From CAZIKF01 sp964539825 (GTDB taxonomy: Bacteria > Muiribacteriota > UBA6191), in contig CAZIKF010000017.1 of assembly GCA_964539825.1 (NCBI GenBank), forward strand, positions 47,699-111,698: 64,000 bases of DNA, in the 5' to 3' direction. Both the position numbers and the translations under genes were made by a program. Below are positions 18,895-28,293 of this stretch, piece after piece. Below the pieces are notes generated by a model. The model worked only from the letters and a program-made list of their open reading frames with translations, made no database searches and was not told the DNA's origin. Numbering within the stretch: the stretch's first letter is position 1; the number at the start of each line of letters is the position of its first letter.

Positions 18895-20448
18895 TTAGGG
18901 CCAGAGCTCTAAGCCTGGAGTCTCTTTGGGCAGTCGGGGTGAAAGTGGATTCTCTCCAGAAAGCATAGTGTGTGCAAAATCGTCTTCATTCACTGAGAAA
19001 GCCTTCTTCGCCTGGGGAACCCCTTTGAAGAATAAAACAAAGTCCAGCGGTCTATCTTCTTCCTTTCGAGACTTAATGAATGAATTCGCTATATTGACTG
19101 GCGGGAGGGTCATCCTTCCCATAATCTTGGTTAACTGTAGATTTAGATGGGATCCGTAAGCACGATAAATGACTTCACTGCAGATAATCTTATCAGCACT
19201 AAATAGATCGAATTCAAAATCATAAGGTTTTCCCAGGTAATTGAGTGCTCTCCAGATCGCTTGCTTCTTCACCGAAAGCGGTACTCTCGGTCTCAGTACG
19301 GCAATTGAGTCCAAATTGAGGCGCTTTTCCTGGGTAGTCATGGAAACTCCTTTTGTCAGCGCATCGACGAAATAATGAGTCGGGGTATCTCCAAACTTCC
19401 CCTCTGTTTCTGCCATAATCTTCTGAAATTTGGGATTCCCCAATAGTCCCAGTTCGTGAATCTGCTTTCGGGTGCCTACATACATCACGACGTGAGGCCA
19501 GTAACCAGGTAAGACTATGTTTGTCAGGTAAAAATGTCTCCTCTCCAGGACCAGGTCTCCCGGCTGCAATTGGAAGAGGAGCTCATCCACGAGTTCTGGA
19601 GTTATCAACGGAGCGGATTTTCTATATTGAAATTCACTGATCCAGGTCGAGATGGTAGCCGCGAGATAATAATAGGGTTTGTAGAAGAAATCCTTGATCG
19701 GTTTCAGGAACACTTCAAACCTGTTTTTCCACAAAATGGAAGAATTCTCTCGAAAAAAGAAAAAACCATCCTGGATGATCTGGTGCACCCAGAGCAGCTC
19801 CTTGTACCGACGAAGCCTTGGATAAAGCTGCCTATAATCCACCAGGGCATTTTGCAGGATTTCCTGGGTCCCCTTCTTACCTATATGATTCATCATTGAA
19901 TATAAGAGGTCGTATTTGAGTCCCCAGGCAGGGTCACCTTCATTGAATTTTCGCCAGGCAAGAGTATGATTTCTGGAGAGAACAATGACTCTTCCTACCA
20001 TGTGATGAAGAAGTATGGAGGAACTGAATGAAAGCAAGAGGGAGCGTTCCCGATCGGCCTCTTTTTCGACTCCCAGAGGACTTTCATAACGAGCCATTAG
20101 CCGAAGGAGAATGGAACGGTAATTGAGAAATTCCAGCCAGGCACCTCGCAATCGATCCTCCTCTTCTGGCGAATATAGATTGTCAGGCTGTTTGAACCCA
20201 ATCAGCTCAGGCAATGAATCAACCAGAATTTTCATATCATTATTGATATCGCGAACCAGCTGTATATCGCTTTTGAGCCTTTCCTTTGAAAATCGCGGTA
20301 GTACTTTATCAATAACAGGTAATTCTGGAGGATTCGTGTCCCCACCATATAGCTGTGAAAAAATCCTCATCTGATCATATTGGGAAGAATCCGCATGGAT
20401 AGGCGGAATTGAAAAGATGAAAAGAGAGAATATGAGAAGCCGCTTCAT
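18895..20448 (-). CDS. Exported YiiX-like permuted papain-fold hydrolase
   Basis: 517 residues. A signal peptide (RLLIFSLFIFSIPPIHAD) leads an N-terminal helical half without known motif. The C-terminal part matches the YaeF/YiiX (peptidase C92) permuted NlpC/P60 fold: LQPGDLVLERR, the histidine in YWPHVVMYVG, and the cysteine in DKIICSEVIYRAYG. In the permuted family the His precedes the Cys, as here. Likely an envelope amidase or thiol hydrolase on a lipid or peptidoglycan-type substrate. The start is set at ATG 20446-20448 rather than the TTG six bases upstream; no clear ribosome binding site is seen. Confidence 0.75.
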   Translation of the reverse strand: MKRLLIFSLFIFSIPPIHADSSQYDQMRIFSQLYGGDTNPPELPVIDKVLPRFSKERLKSDIQLVRDINNDMKILVDSLPELIGFKQPDNLYSPEEEDRLRGAWLEFLNYRSILLRLMARYESPLGVEKEADRERSLLLSFSSSILLHHMVGRVIVLSRNHTLAWRKFNEGDPAWGLKYDLLYSMMNHIGKKGTQEILQNALVDYRQLYPRLRRYKELLWVHQIIQDGFFFFRENSSILWKNRFEVFLKPIKDFFYKPYYYLAATISTWISEFQYRKSAPLITPELVDELLFQLQPGDLVLERRHFYLTNIVLPGYWPHVVMYVGTRKQIHELGLLGNPKFQKIMAETEGKFGDTPTHYFVDALTKGVSMTTQEKRLNLDSIAVLRPRVPLSVKKQAIWRALNYLGKPYDFEFDLFSADKIICSEVIYRAYGSHLNLQLTKIMGRMTLPPVNIANSFIKSRKEEDRPLDFVLFFKGVPQAKKAFSVNEDDFAHTMLSGENPLSPRLPKETPGLELWP

Positions 20449-20539
20449 AGTCAAAGGAAAGGAGTAGTTCTATCAATTATACGAATTTATAGAGGAGAGG
20501 TTGCAAAGGAAGCCCCTGAAGCCAGGAGACAGAAGGGAC

Positions 20540-21058
20540 TCAGTTCAATTCATATACCAGGTGCAGGGTCCCCTGGTCGTTGAGCTTTTTACAACTCTTT
20601 AGCCGGAAATTCTCAAGAGCCTTCCAGGGCTCTCCTTCTCCAAGAAAAGAGATTCCGCCTCCCAGGATCAGGGGCTCAACCGTTAAGGAGATCTCTTTGA
20701 CGAGGTTATTTAGAAGGGCATATCGATATACCTGGGCACCGCCAAATAGGGCGATATTAGTGGCTTCACATTCCTTGAGAACCTGCTCTATATCACTGGT
20801 ATCCGGGTTAAAATAGATCAGGTTGTCATTCTCACTCCTTAAATTGGACTTTGTAAATACCAGACACCTTTTGTCCGACATCATTTCTTTTGATACCTCG
20901 TACGTGACCCTTCCAAGGACGAAGAGGTCGTGGGTATCCAAAGCCTTTTTAAGAAGTTTCTTGTCTTCTTCACTAGACCATCTGACGGAATCAGATTGGT
21001 TTATAGCGATGCGGCCATCCAGGCTGACTACGGCATAAAGTCTTAGAAGCGGCTTCAT
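20540..21058 (-). CDS. RibD C-terminal / dihydrofolate reductase-like reductase
   Basis: 172 residues with the DHFR-like fold of the RibD C-terminal domain: LYAVVSLDGRIA at the start, the nucleotide-binding FGGAQVYRYAL, and VEPLILGGGISFL. Stand-alone members reduce unknown pterin- or pyrimidine-like substrates with NAD(P)H. The start is at ATG 21056-21058; an in-frame TTG 24 bases upstream also exists. The gene faces away from the pyrimidine operon, with about 120 bp between them, but a functional link is not shown. Confidence 0.75.
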   Translation of the reverse strand: MKPLLRLYAVVSLDGRIAINQSDSVRWSSEEDKKLLKKALDTHDLFVLGRVTYEVSKEMMSDKRCLVFTKSNLRSENDNLIYFNPDTSDIEQVLKECEATNIALFGGAQVYRYALLNNLVKEISLTVEPLILGGGISFLGEGEPWKALENFRLKSCKKLNDQGTLHLVYELN

Positions 21059-21107
21059 AGCAATCTCGAGGTTTCTAATCAAGGAATGAGAAAGGTACCT
21101 TGTGTGC

Positions 21108-21135
21108 TTGCAAAGGTAATTCTGCGCATTATATG
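21108..21135 (+). promoter_or_regulatory. Candidate sigma70-type promoter of the pyrimidine operon
   Basis: TTGCAA at 21108-21113 and TATATG at 21130-21135 are 16 bp apart, 44 bp ahead of the first gene of the plus-strand operon. Matches are good but not perfect, and no operator is evident. Confidence 0.35.
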
Positions 21136-21178
21136 TTGGTTAGGTTCATTTCTTCCCTATGGTTCCAAGGAGGTTCCC

Positions 21179-22051
21179 ATGGCTCGTGAAGTCGTAGGCG
21201 GTCTCATCCAGATGAGCAATCCCATCAACGATGAAAACGTACCCGTAACTGAAGTAGCACAAGCAATGCTTGAAAAACATATTCCCATGATTGAAGATGC
21301 CGGAAAAAAAGGGGTCCAAGTCCTCTGTCTTCAGGAAGTCTTCAATGGGCCTTATTTCTGTCCAGGACAGGATAAGCGCTGGTATGGTCTGGCAGAGTCC
21401 TGCCCAGGTCCCACCACAGAAGAATTATCCCGATACGCGAAAAAATATGAAATGGTTATCGTTGTACCCATCTACGAAAGAGAGATGGCGGGGGTCTATT
21501 ACAACACAGCAGCGGTGATTGACGCGGATGGTACCTACCTTGGTAAATATCGCAAAAATCATATTCCGCAAACCTCCGGATTTTGGGAAAAATTCTTTTT
21601 CAAACCAGGCAACCTTGGATATCCAGTTTTCCAGACGCAGTATTGTAAAGTGGGTGTCTATATTTGTTATGACCGCCATTTTCCGGAAGGTGCCCGTCTA
21701 TTGGGTCTCAATGGAGCGGAAATCGTTTTCAATCCCTCCGCCACAGTAGCAGGTCTTTCCCAGTATCTGTGGAAAATTGAACAACCCGCACATGCGGTTG
21801 CCAATGGATATTTCATGGGCTGCATTAACCGTGTTGGTACGGAAGCGCCCTGGAATATTGGAAAATTCTACGGTACCAGTTACTTTGTGGACCCCCGGGG
21901 AAATTTCCTTTCCGAGGGAAGCGAAGATGAAGATGAATTGATCACTGCTGTGATGGATCTTGATATGATCGAAGAAGTTCGCCAGGTCTGGCAGTTCTAT
22001 CGTGATCGGCGTCCCGATAGTTACTCGGACATGACAGAGCAACTTCCTTGA
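21179..22051 (+). CDS. pydC: Beta-ureidopropionase (N-carbamoyl-beta-alanine amidohydrolase)
   Basis: 290 residues of the nitrilase superfamily with the Glu-Lys-Cys triad: E in VLCLQEVFNGPYF, K in KYRKNHIP, C in VGVYICYDRHFPEGAR. The third step of reductive pyrimidine breakdown: N-carbamoyl-beta-alanine to beta-alanine, CO2 and ammonia. I start the gene at ATG 21179-21181, which has a near-perfect AAGGAGG at proper distance; the longer frame from 21086 adds 31 residues not typical of the family. First gene of the operon pydC-aminotransferase-permease-preT-preA. Confidence 0.9.
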   Translation: MAREVVGGLIQMSNPINDENVPVTEVAQAMLEKHIPMIEDAGKKGVQVLCLQEVFNGPYFCPGQDKRWYGLAESCPGPTTEELSRYAKKYEMVIVVPIYEREMAGVYYNTAAVIDADGTYLGKYRKNHIPQTSGFWEKFFFKPGNLGYPVFQTQYCKVGVYICYDRHFPEGARLLGLNGAEIVFNPSATVAGLSQYLWKIEQPAHAVANGYFMGCINRVGTEAPWNIGKFYGTSYFVDPRGNFLSEGSEDEDELITAVMDLDMIEEVRQVWQFYRDRRPDSYSDMTEQLP

Positions 22052-22104
22052 TTGAAGCTTGATACTCATAGGAAACCACACATGAAGCCAACTGGAGGTC
22101 CAGA

Positions 22105-23391
22105 ATGAATTCGAATGAAGTGATTTCCAAGCACAAGGAATTTTTATTTCCCTGTGTAGCGAATTACTATGAGGAACCGATCGTCATCACTCGTGCCAAA
22201 GGAACCCAGGTAGAAGATCTTGATGGAAATCAATACCTGGATTTTTTCGGCGGTATTCTTACTGTTTCGCTGGAACATTGCCAGGAGGAAGTGGTAAGAG
22301 CCGTGCAGGATCAGATGGAAACGCTGGGACATACCTCAGCCCTTTATCCGACTGAGAACCAGGTGGATGTGGCAGAAACGCTGGCCAGAATTTCACCTGG
22401 ATCCCTGAAGAAGTCCTTTTTCACTTCGTCAGGAACCGAGGCCGATGAAACAGCGATTCTTCTGGCCAAGATTCATACTGGGCAGAGTGAAATTATCGCT
22501 CTGCGACACTGTTACTCCGGCAGGTCCCTCCTGGCTATCAACCTGACGGCCCATTCCAATTGGAGGCTCCAGGGTTCCCAGGTACCAGGTATCAAGCATT
22601 CCCTATCACCCTATTGTTACCGCTGTCCTATGGGGTTGGAATACCCTTCCTGCGGAGTTCGCTGTGCCAAGGATCTGGAAGAATTAATTCAAACTGAGAC
22701 CAATGGAAGCCCAGCAGCATTCATCGCTGAACCCATCCAGGGAGTAGGAGGCTTTATTACCCCCCCGAAAGAGTATTTTGAAATTGCGGTGGGGATCGTC
22801 AGAAAATACGGCGGCTTATTTATTTGTGACGAAGTACAAACAGGATTCGGCCGAACCGGTGATAAATGGTTCGGCATCGAGCATTATGGAGTGGAGCCCG
22901 ATATCATGTCCATGGCCAAGGGAATTGCCAATGGAATGCCGGTGGGAGCCACCATCGCAAAAGAAGAAATCGCCAATAGTTTTACCGGTTTATCGCTAGC
23001 GACCTATGGAGGAAACCCAGTATCCATGGCGGCTACCAAGGCCACGATTGGAGTCATGGAACGCGAAGACATCCCTGGTAGAGCAGCTCACCTGGGCAAA
23101 ATTCTTCGGGAGCACCTGGAAACCATGAAAGAAAAGTACTCCTCCATCGGCGATGTCCGGGGAATGGGTCTTATGCAGGCACTCGAGTTTGTCAAGGATC
23201 GAGACAGCAGGGAACCCGATCCCGCAATCACCAATGCCTTTCTGGAAGCGGCAAAGAAGAATAAACTCCTTCTTGGAAAAGGTGGCCGATATGGGAATAC
23301 CATTAGGATCGCGCCACCGATGCTAATTTCGGAATCAGACCTAAGAGAAGGCTGTCGCCTGATAGATCAGGCTCTTTCGGAAATCAGTTAG
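22105..23391 (+). CDS. Class III aminotransferase, beta-alanine/AGXT2-like
   Basis: 428 residues of fold type I with the PLP lysine in SMAKGIANGMPVGA, the Asp in ICDEVQTGFGRTG and the phosphate-binding SSGTEADETA. A Cys-rich segment (CYRCPMGLEYPSCGVRCA, about residues 171-188) is typical of the AGXT2-like subfamily. In this operon the likely reaction is beta-alanine (or 3-aminoisobutyrate) with pyruvate or 2-oxoglutarate to malonate semialdehyde, the step after pydC. GGAGG lies before the ATG. The substrate is inferred from context. Confidence 0.8.
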   Translation: MNSNEVISKHKEFLFPCVANYYEEPIVITRAKGTQVEDLDGNQYLDFFGGILTVSLEHCQEEVVRAVQDQMETLGHTSALYPTENQVDVAETLARISPGSLKKSFFTSSGTEADETAILLAKIHTGQSEIIALRHCYSGRSLLAINLTAHSNWRLQGSQVPGIKHSLSPYCYRCPMGLEYPSCGVRCAKDLEELIQTETNGSPAAFIAEPIQGVGGFITPPKEYFEIAVGIVRKYGGLFICDEVQTGFGRTGDKWFGIEHYGVEPDIMSMAKGIANGMPVGATIAKEEIANSFTGLSLATYGGNPVSMAATKATIGVMEREDIPGRAAHLGKILREHLETMKEKYSSIGDVRGMGLMQALEFVKDRDSREPDPAITNAFLEAAKKNKLLLGKGGRYGNTIRIAPPMLISESDLREGCRLIDQALSEIS

Positions 23392-23421
23392 TTTTAGGAA
23401 CTCAAGAATTCCTTGTAGATT

Positions 23422-24885
23422 ATGTCTGATAATAATTTGATCAATGATGATCTTGCCCCGGTTCGTGAAGAGGACAAGACCTGGTCCCTTTGGCACATAG
23501 CCGCCCTGTGGGTCGGGATGGCGGTCTGTATTCCAACCTATACCCTGGCTAGCGGCATGGTAGACCAGGGCTGGTCCTGGAAAGCAGCCGTTGCCGCTGT
23601 AACCCTGGGCAATGTAGTGGTCCTCATTCCAATGCTTCTTAATGCCCATGCCGGCACTCGCTACGGCATTCCCTTTCCTGTCCTCTTACGGTCTTCCTTT
23701 GGAGTGATCGGTGCCAATATTCCCGCCATGATGCGGGCATTTGTCGCCTGTGGATGGTTTGGTATCCAGACTTGGATAGGAGGTAGCGCGATCTACCTGA
23801 TGCTAAATGCCATTAGCGGCGACAGCATGGCTCACTTTCTTCCGAATCTCATGCCTGGTTTTGTTGGAATCAATACAGGTCAATTTTTCTGTTTTATGAT
23901 TTTCTGGACAATCAATGTTGTGATCATCTATAGGGGCATGGAATCCATAAAATTCATGGAGTCCTGGGGAGCACCCTTGTTAATCCTCATGGGTTTGGCT
24001 TTATTGGGATGGGCCTGGTACAACCTTGGCTCACTGGCATCTCTGCTCGCTGAACATACAGTGGTTACGCGTACAGCATCGGAAGCTATCCTGGGTTCCG
24101 GCATTACGGTTGGGGTCGCATTTTGGGGAACTCTTGCTCTCAATATTCCTGATTTTTCGCGCTATGCCAAGTCACAGAGAGACCAGGTAATTGGACAGAC
24201 CATCGGCCTGGTCCCAACCATGGCCGCATTTTGTTTTATCGGGGCAGTGGTGACCAATGCCTCGGCTATTATCCTGGGGGAACGAATCGCGGATCCAGTA
24301 AAGCTCATTGCCAATATGGGCGGCGGAGCGTTTATCACATTCATAACCATGCTTGGGCTTGCTATTGCCACCTTAACCACCAACCTGGCCGCGAATGTTG
24401 TGGGTCCCGCTAATGATTTTTCCAATCTCTCTCCCAAAAATATTTCCTTTCGCAAAGGAGCTATGATCACCGCGGCAGTGGGAATTCTGATCATGCCTTG
24501 GAAACTCATGACAAACTTTGGTGATTATCTCTTCACCTGGCTCATTGGATATGGAGCCATGCTGGGTTCGGTCGGAGGGATCATGATCGCGGATTATTTT
24601 TTCATTCGTAAAATGCGCCTGAACCTTGAGGCCCTTTATAAACGAAATGACATCTACGAATATTCATCAGGGTTCAATGTAGTCGCAATCATCGCTTTGG
24701 TAGTAGGAATCGCACCAAATGTCCCTGGTTTTTTAATGCAGTTGGATATAATTCAGGACAGTAGTTTCTGGGGCGGAATTTATGACCGGGCCTGGTTTGT
24801 GGCTTTTCTGCTGTCAGCAGTAACCTATTACTTTGGTATGAAACTCAGCGGGTCTAAAACTTCCCAACAGGAAGTACCGAGTTAA
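23422..24885 (+). CDS. NCS1 family nucleobase permease
   Basis: 487 residues with about 12 membrane segments. The N-terminus has the family pattern LAPVREEDKTWSLWHIAALWVGM; helix 3 contains LRSSFGVIGANIPA and helix 4 GWFGIQTWIGG, as in Mhp1-like and PucI-like carriers. Sodium- or proton-coupled uptake of uracil, thymine, dihydropyrimidines, hydantoin or allantoin is typical. Its place between pydC and preT favours a pyrimidine base; allantoin is an alternative, given the purine operon further on. No clear ribosome binding site is visible. Confidence 0.85.
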   Translation: MSDNNLINDDLAPVREEDKTWSLWHIAALWVGMAVCIPTYTLASGMVDQGWSWKAAVAAVTLGNVVVLIPMLLNAHAGTRYGIPFPVLLRSSFGVIGANIPAMMRAFVACGWFGIQTWIGGSAIYLMLNAISGDSMAHFLPNLMPGFVGINTGQFFCFMIFWTINVVIIYRGMESIKFMESWGAPLLILMGLALLGWAWYNLGSLASLLAEHTVVTRTASEAILGSGITVGVAFWGTLALNIPDFSRYAKSQRDQVIGQTIGLVPTMAAFCFIGAVVTNASAIILGERIADPVKLIANMGGGAFITFITMLGLAIATLTTNLAANVVGPANDFSNLSPKNISFRKGAMITAAVGILIMPWKLMTNFGDYLFTWLIGYGAMLGSVGGIMIADYFFIRKMRLNLEALYKRNDIYEYSSGFNVVAIIALVVGIAPNVPGFLMQLDIIQDSSFWGGIYDRAWFVAFLLSAVTYYFGMKLSGSKTSQQEVPS

Positions 24886-24900
24886 ACAGGAGGAACAACA

Positions 24901-26250
24901 ATGGCGCTCAAAGAGACCGCTCCCAAGTTAACTGAAGAACAGTATGAAGATAACTTCAAGGATATGTACCCCGCGTTGACAAAGGCCGAGGCTTATCTCG
25001 AGTCCAGCCGATGCCTGTACTGCTATGAGGCTCCCTGTACCGTTGCCTGCCCTGCAGACATCGATGTACCGGCTTTCATTAAGAAAATTGCCACGGGTAA
25101 CGTCAAAGGCTCGGCAAGAGAAATCCTGGTTGCCAATCCCATGGGACACTCTTGTGCCCGCACCTGTCCGGTAGAGGTGTTGTGTGAAGGTGCCTGTGTT
25201 ATGAATGATCTTCAGCGGCAACCCATTGATATTGATCGGCTTCAGCGTTTTGCTACCGACTACGCTCTGGAAAAAAAGCTAAAACTTTTCGAGCCTGGTG
25301 CAGATACCGGCAAGAGAGTCGCCATTATAGGAGGAGGACCTGCCGGGCTTTCCTGTGCTCAATACCTTCGATTTCAGGGTCATGCTGTTACAGTGTTCGA
25401 GGCTAAACCTCTTCCAGGGGGACTCAACACTTATGGAATGGCTGACTACAAAATGAAAGTCCAGCTTTCCCTGGATGAAGTTCAAATGATCCTGGATCTC
25501 GGCGTGGACCTCAAGGTCAACACCCGCTTCGGTGATGACATTAGTTTTGAAGAATTGGATCAGGAATTCGATGCTGTTTTCTTTGGAATTGGACTGGGAT
25601 CAACAAGAAAGATGGCAATTCCTGGTGAGAACCTCAAGGGAGTAGTAGAAGCCCTGGACTTCATAGAAGCTCTTAAGATTGGATCCTATCAAGATGTTGA
25701 AATGGGTCGCAACGTCATCGTTGTGGGGGCGGGTAACACCGCTATCGACTGTGTCACCCAGGCCAAGCGACTGGGGGCCGAAAGCTCAACAATTGTCTAC
25801 CGCAGATCCCGCGAAGAAATGCCGGCCTATGACTACGAATATGAAATTGGGAAAAAGGATGCCTGTGAATTTCGCTGGTTGACCTCACCCGTTCGAGTTG
25901 TCGGGACAGATTACGTAGAGGGATTGGAGTGCGTGAAAATGGAGTTGGGAGACCCTGACAGCTCCGGACGCAGGGTCCCACAACCCATAGAGGGTAGCGA
26001 ACATATCCTGGAAGCTGACATGATCATCTATGCCACCGGTCAGGAAGCCTGGAAAGATGCCATTGGTAAAATTCCAGGTGTTGTGATGGATGGGAAGAGA
26101 ATCCAGATCGACAAGGAAACAGCGCAAACTGGTAATCCCAAGGTCTTTGCTGGCGGTGACTGCACCAACGGTGGACATGACCTCGTTAACGCAGCCGCAG
26201 CGGGAAAACTAGCTGCACAGGGAATTAATGACTTTTTAGCATCCCACTAA
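24901..26250 (+). CDS. preT: Dihydropyrimidine dehydrogenase small subunit PreT
   Basis: 449 residues. N-terminal cysteine clusters for two 4Fe-4S centres (CLYCYEAPCTVACPADIDV and CARTCPVEVLCEGACV) are followed by a GltD-like flavoprotein: FAD-binding GGGPAGLSCAQYL and pyridine-nucleotide-binding GAGNTAIDCV. It passes electrons from NAD(P)H to PreA for reduction of uracil and thymine. A clear AGGAGG precedes the ATG, 15 bp after the permease stop. Confidence 0.9.
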   Translation: MALKETAPKLTEEQYEDNFKDMYPALTKAEAYLESSRCLYCYEAPCTVACPADIDVPAFIKKIATGNVKGSAREILVANPMGHSCARTCPVEVLCEGACVMNDLQRQPIDIDRLQRFATDYALEKKLKLFEPGADTGKRVAIIGGGPAGLSCAQYLRFQGHAVTVFEAKPLPGGLNTYGMADYKMKVQLSLDEVQMILDLGVDLKVNTRFGDDISFEELDQEFDAVFFGIGLGSTRKMAIPGENLKGVVEALDFIEALKIGSYQDVEMGRNVIVVGAGNTAIDCVTQAKRLGAESSTIVYRRSREEMPAYDYEYEIGKKDACEFRWLTSPVRVVGTDYVEGLECVKMELGDPDSSGRRVPQPIEGSEHILEADMIIYATGQEAWKDAIGKIPGVVMDGKRIQIDKETAQTGNPKVFAGGDCTNGGHDLVNAAAAGKLAAQGINDFLASH

Positions 26251-26287
26251 CACAATACTTTCTCAGGAATTTGGGAAGGGAGATAAC

Positions 26288-27595
26288 ATGGCGGATTTAA
26301 CAGCAAACCTCGGTGGCATTATAAGCCCAAACCCCTTTTGGCTTGGGTCCGGTCCCCCCGCAAACACTTATAGTCAGGTTGCTCGAGCTTTTGATATTGG
26401 CTGGGGTGGGGCTGTGTGGAAGACTATCGGCGAACCCATTGTCAATGTATACAGCCGTTACGGTGCCGTCGATATTGGCCCCAATAAGATCATGGGGCTC
26501 AATAATATTGAACTCATCAGTGATCGACCCATTGAGGACAATCTCAAAGAGCTGGCTTTGGTTAAGAAACGCTATCCTAAGCACTCGGTAATTGCTTCCT
26601 TAATGGTGGAGTCCAAGCGCGAAGTCTGGCATGACATTGTTAAGCGATCTGAGGACACCGGGGTGGATGGTCTGGAATTGAATTTTGGCTGTCCCCATGG
26701 GATGAGCGAACGAGGAATGGGTAGCGCAGTAGGTCAGGTTCCTGAATATTGCGCCCAGATTGTAGAGTGGGTCAAGGAAGTTGCCAGAACTCCCGTTATC
26801 GTAAAACTCACCCCTAATATTGGTGACATTACCTATCCTGCTCGCGCGGCAAAGAAAGGAGGGGGTGACGCGGTGAGTCTGATCAATACAATTAACTCCC
26901 TCATGGGGGTTAATCTAGACGATCTGACGCCAATCCCAAATGTGGGTGGGCAAGGCAGTCACGGGGGATATTGTGGACCCGCAGTCAAACCCATTGCATT
27001 GAACATGATCAGCTCCATCGCTTGCGATCCTGAAACTAAGGATTTCCCAATTTCAGGAATCGGAGGAATCTCCAATTGGAGGGACGCTGCTGAATTTATT
27101 CTTTTAGGCTGCAATAACGTACAGGTTTGTACAGCTGTCATGCATTACGGCTTTCGTATCGTGGAAGATATGATCGAAGGATTATCCAACTGGATGGATG
27201 AAAAGGGCTTTAAAACCCTTGAAGACTTCAGGGGACAGATGAGTCCAACGATTTCAAGATGGGAAAACTTGAACCTGAATTACCACTCTGTTGCTAAAAT
27301 TGATTATGACAAGTGCATTGATTGCCACCTCTGCTACGTAGCCTGTGAAGATGGAGCCCACCAATCCATTGAGCTTGTTAATCGGCAGGTGAATGGTTCC
27401 ACCAAACTCAGAGCGGAAATCATTGATGATGCCTGCGTTGGATGCAATTTGTGTTCCCTGGTTTGCCCGGTTCCGGAATGCATAGAAATGGTTGAAGTTC
27501 GCAAGGGTCAGACTCCAGTCACCTGGAGCCAGCACTCAAGAGGAGAAGGAACCATAGCTCCTAGACCGGATCATTATGAAGTGGTAGATGAGTGA
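26288..27595 (+). CDS. preA: Dihydropyrimidine dehydrogenase catalytic subunit PreA
   Basis: 435 residues: an FMN-binding barrel of the dihydroorotate dehydrogenase type with NFGCPHGMSERGMG and VKLTPNIGDI, plus a C-terminal ferredoxin domain with two 4Fe-4S motifs (CIDCHLCYVAC and CVGCNLCSLVC). Reduces uracil/thymine to the dihydro forms, the first step of the pathway. At the position I align with the catalytic Cys of mammalian enzymes (in LACGQ) this protein has Val (SAVGQ); from memory the bacterial forms also differ here. GGGAGATAAC precedes the ATG. Last gene of the operon. Confidence 0.92.
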   Translation: MADLTANLGGIISPNPFWLGSGPPANTYSQVARAFDIGWGGAVWKTIGEPIVNVYSRYGAVDIGPNKIMGLNNIELISDRPIEDNLKELALVKKRYPKHSVIASLMVESKREVWHDIVKRSEDTGVDGLELNFGCPHGMSERGMGSAVGQVPEYCAQIVEWVKEVARTPVIVKLTPNIGDITYPARAAKKGGGDAVSLINTINSLMGVNLDDLTPIPNVGGQGSHGGYCGPAVKPIALNMISSIACDPETKDFPISGIGGISNWRDAAEFILLGCNNVQVCTAVMHYGFRIVEDMIEGLSNWMDEKGFKTLEDFRGQMSPTISRWENLNLNYHSVAKIDYDKCIDCHLCYVACEDGAHQSIELVNRQVNGSTKLRAEIIDDACVGCNLCSLVCPVPECIEMVEVRKGQTPVTWSQHSRGEGTIAPRPDHYEVVDE

Positions 27596-27650
27596 ACCGA
27601 GATATTTTGGATAGATTTTTAGATAAAAGGCTCCGCCTATGATACTCGTC

Positions 27651-27673
27651 ATCCCGCGACTTGATCGCGGGAT
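27651..27673 (+). repeat. REP-like palindrome, possible terminator after preA
   Basis: A perfect 9-bp stem, ATCCCGCGA-CTTGA-TCGCGGGAT, 56 bp after the preA stop and followed by a T-rich stretch (CCATCTTTATC). Together with flanking CGTC and CCAT this is the palindrome that, translated, gives VIPRLDRGIH, known as a dispersed element in many unrelated bacterial genomes. It may terminate preA and also the convergent brnA transcript. One copy only is visible in this window. Confidence 0.65.
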
Positions 27674-27682
27674 CCATCTTTA

Positions 27683-27982
27683 TCATTCTTTAACTTGACC
27701 CGGCGATCCTCTTTCTTCGTTTTGGTCTCTGGAAGCATTCATATAATCTCTTAAGACCTGATTGATCCTGGTTTGATAATGGCCTCCTGCGGATTTGAGC
27801 CAGGCCAAAATATCTGCATCCACTCTAAGACTAATAGCTTTCTTTACGGGCTTGTAAAATTTCCCTTGAACGGCATCATCCCAGGCGGGAATTTCAGGCA
27901 TTTCCGAAAGATCAAGTTCCTCCTCCGTAAGCGACTTAAGAGCATCTAGATCTGATCTACGATTGTCTTCTGCGCTCTTCAT
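27683..27982 (-). CDS. brnA: BrnA-type antitoxin
   Basis: 99 residues. The family signature is at the C-terminus: a lysine-rich entry (KPVKKAISLRVDADILAWLK) and the ribbon-helix-helix part ending GGHYQTRINQVLRDYM. The preceding EIPAWDD segment is also typical. BrnA neutralises BrnT and represses its own operon. An AAGGAGG lies 8 bases before ATG 27980-27982. It overlaps brnT by 26 bp, in the usual toxin-first order. Confidence 0.9.
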   Translation of the reverse strand: MKSAEDNRRSDLDALKSLTEEELDLSEMPEIPAWDDAVQGKFYKPVKKAISLRVDADILAWLKSAGGHYQTRINQVLRDYMNASRDQNEERGSPGQVKE

Positions 27983-28250
27983 AAGCCTCAACCTCCTTTT
28001 TAGTAGCCTTACGAGCCGATATGATTCTGATGATTTCAGTGTCTGGTGCCATATGGAATGTATGAACTACAAGAATCAGCACTGCCTCATGAGCGAGACC
28101 CAATGTATGGTATCTTTGCTCCCCCTTAATGGTTCTATCTTGCAGAGTCAAATGATAAGGATCTTCAAAAACTAAAACTGCAGTCTCGAACCCAATCTTA
28201 TGCTTTTTACGATTTCGAACACTCTTACCAAGATCCCATTCAAAGTTCAT
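27957..28250 (-). CDS. brnT: BrnT-type ribonuclease toxin (DUF497)
   Basis: About 97 residues from the ATG at 28248-28250. Starts with FEWDLGKSVRNRKKHKIGFE, the hallmark of DUF497/BrnT, and ends with RIISARKATKKEVEAYEE. BrnT is a RelE-like ribonuclease that blocks translation. A longer frame to 28316 would place the coding start beyond the promoter dyads, so the shorter start is preferred. The pair sits between preA and hydA with a methyltransferase, splitting the pyrimidine gene set. Confidence 0.9.
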   Translation of the reverse strand: MNFEWDLGKSVRNRKKHKIGFETAVLVFEDPYHLTLQDRTIKGEQRYHTLGLAHEAVLILVVHTFHMAPDTEIIRIISARKATKKEVEAYEERRRQS

Positions 28251-28254
28251 AGCC

Positions 28255-28279
28255 TGTATATACATAATTGTATTTACAA
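28255..28279. promoter_or_regulatory. Tandem palindromes in the brnT promoter, candidate BrnA operator
   Basis: A perfect 10-bp palindrome TGTATATACA at 28255-28264 and an inverted repeat TTGTA-TT-TACAA at 28268-28279 lie just before brnT and between it and the divergent methyltransferase gene, which starts at 28294. BrnA-type antitoxins autoregulate through such dyads. The 43-bp gap means both genes may share this control. Confidence 0.45.
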
Positions 28280-28293
28280 AGTCCAGGACGTCA

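Noticed and set aside
27596..27682. Peptide reading VIPRLDRGIH after preA
   Set aside because: This is the translation of a dispersed palindromic element, a common false gene call.
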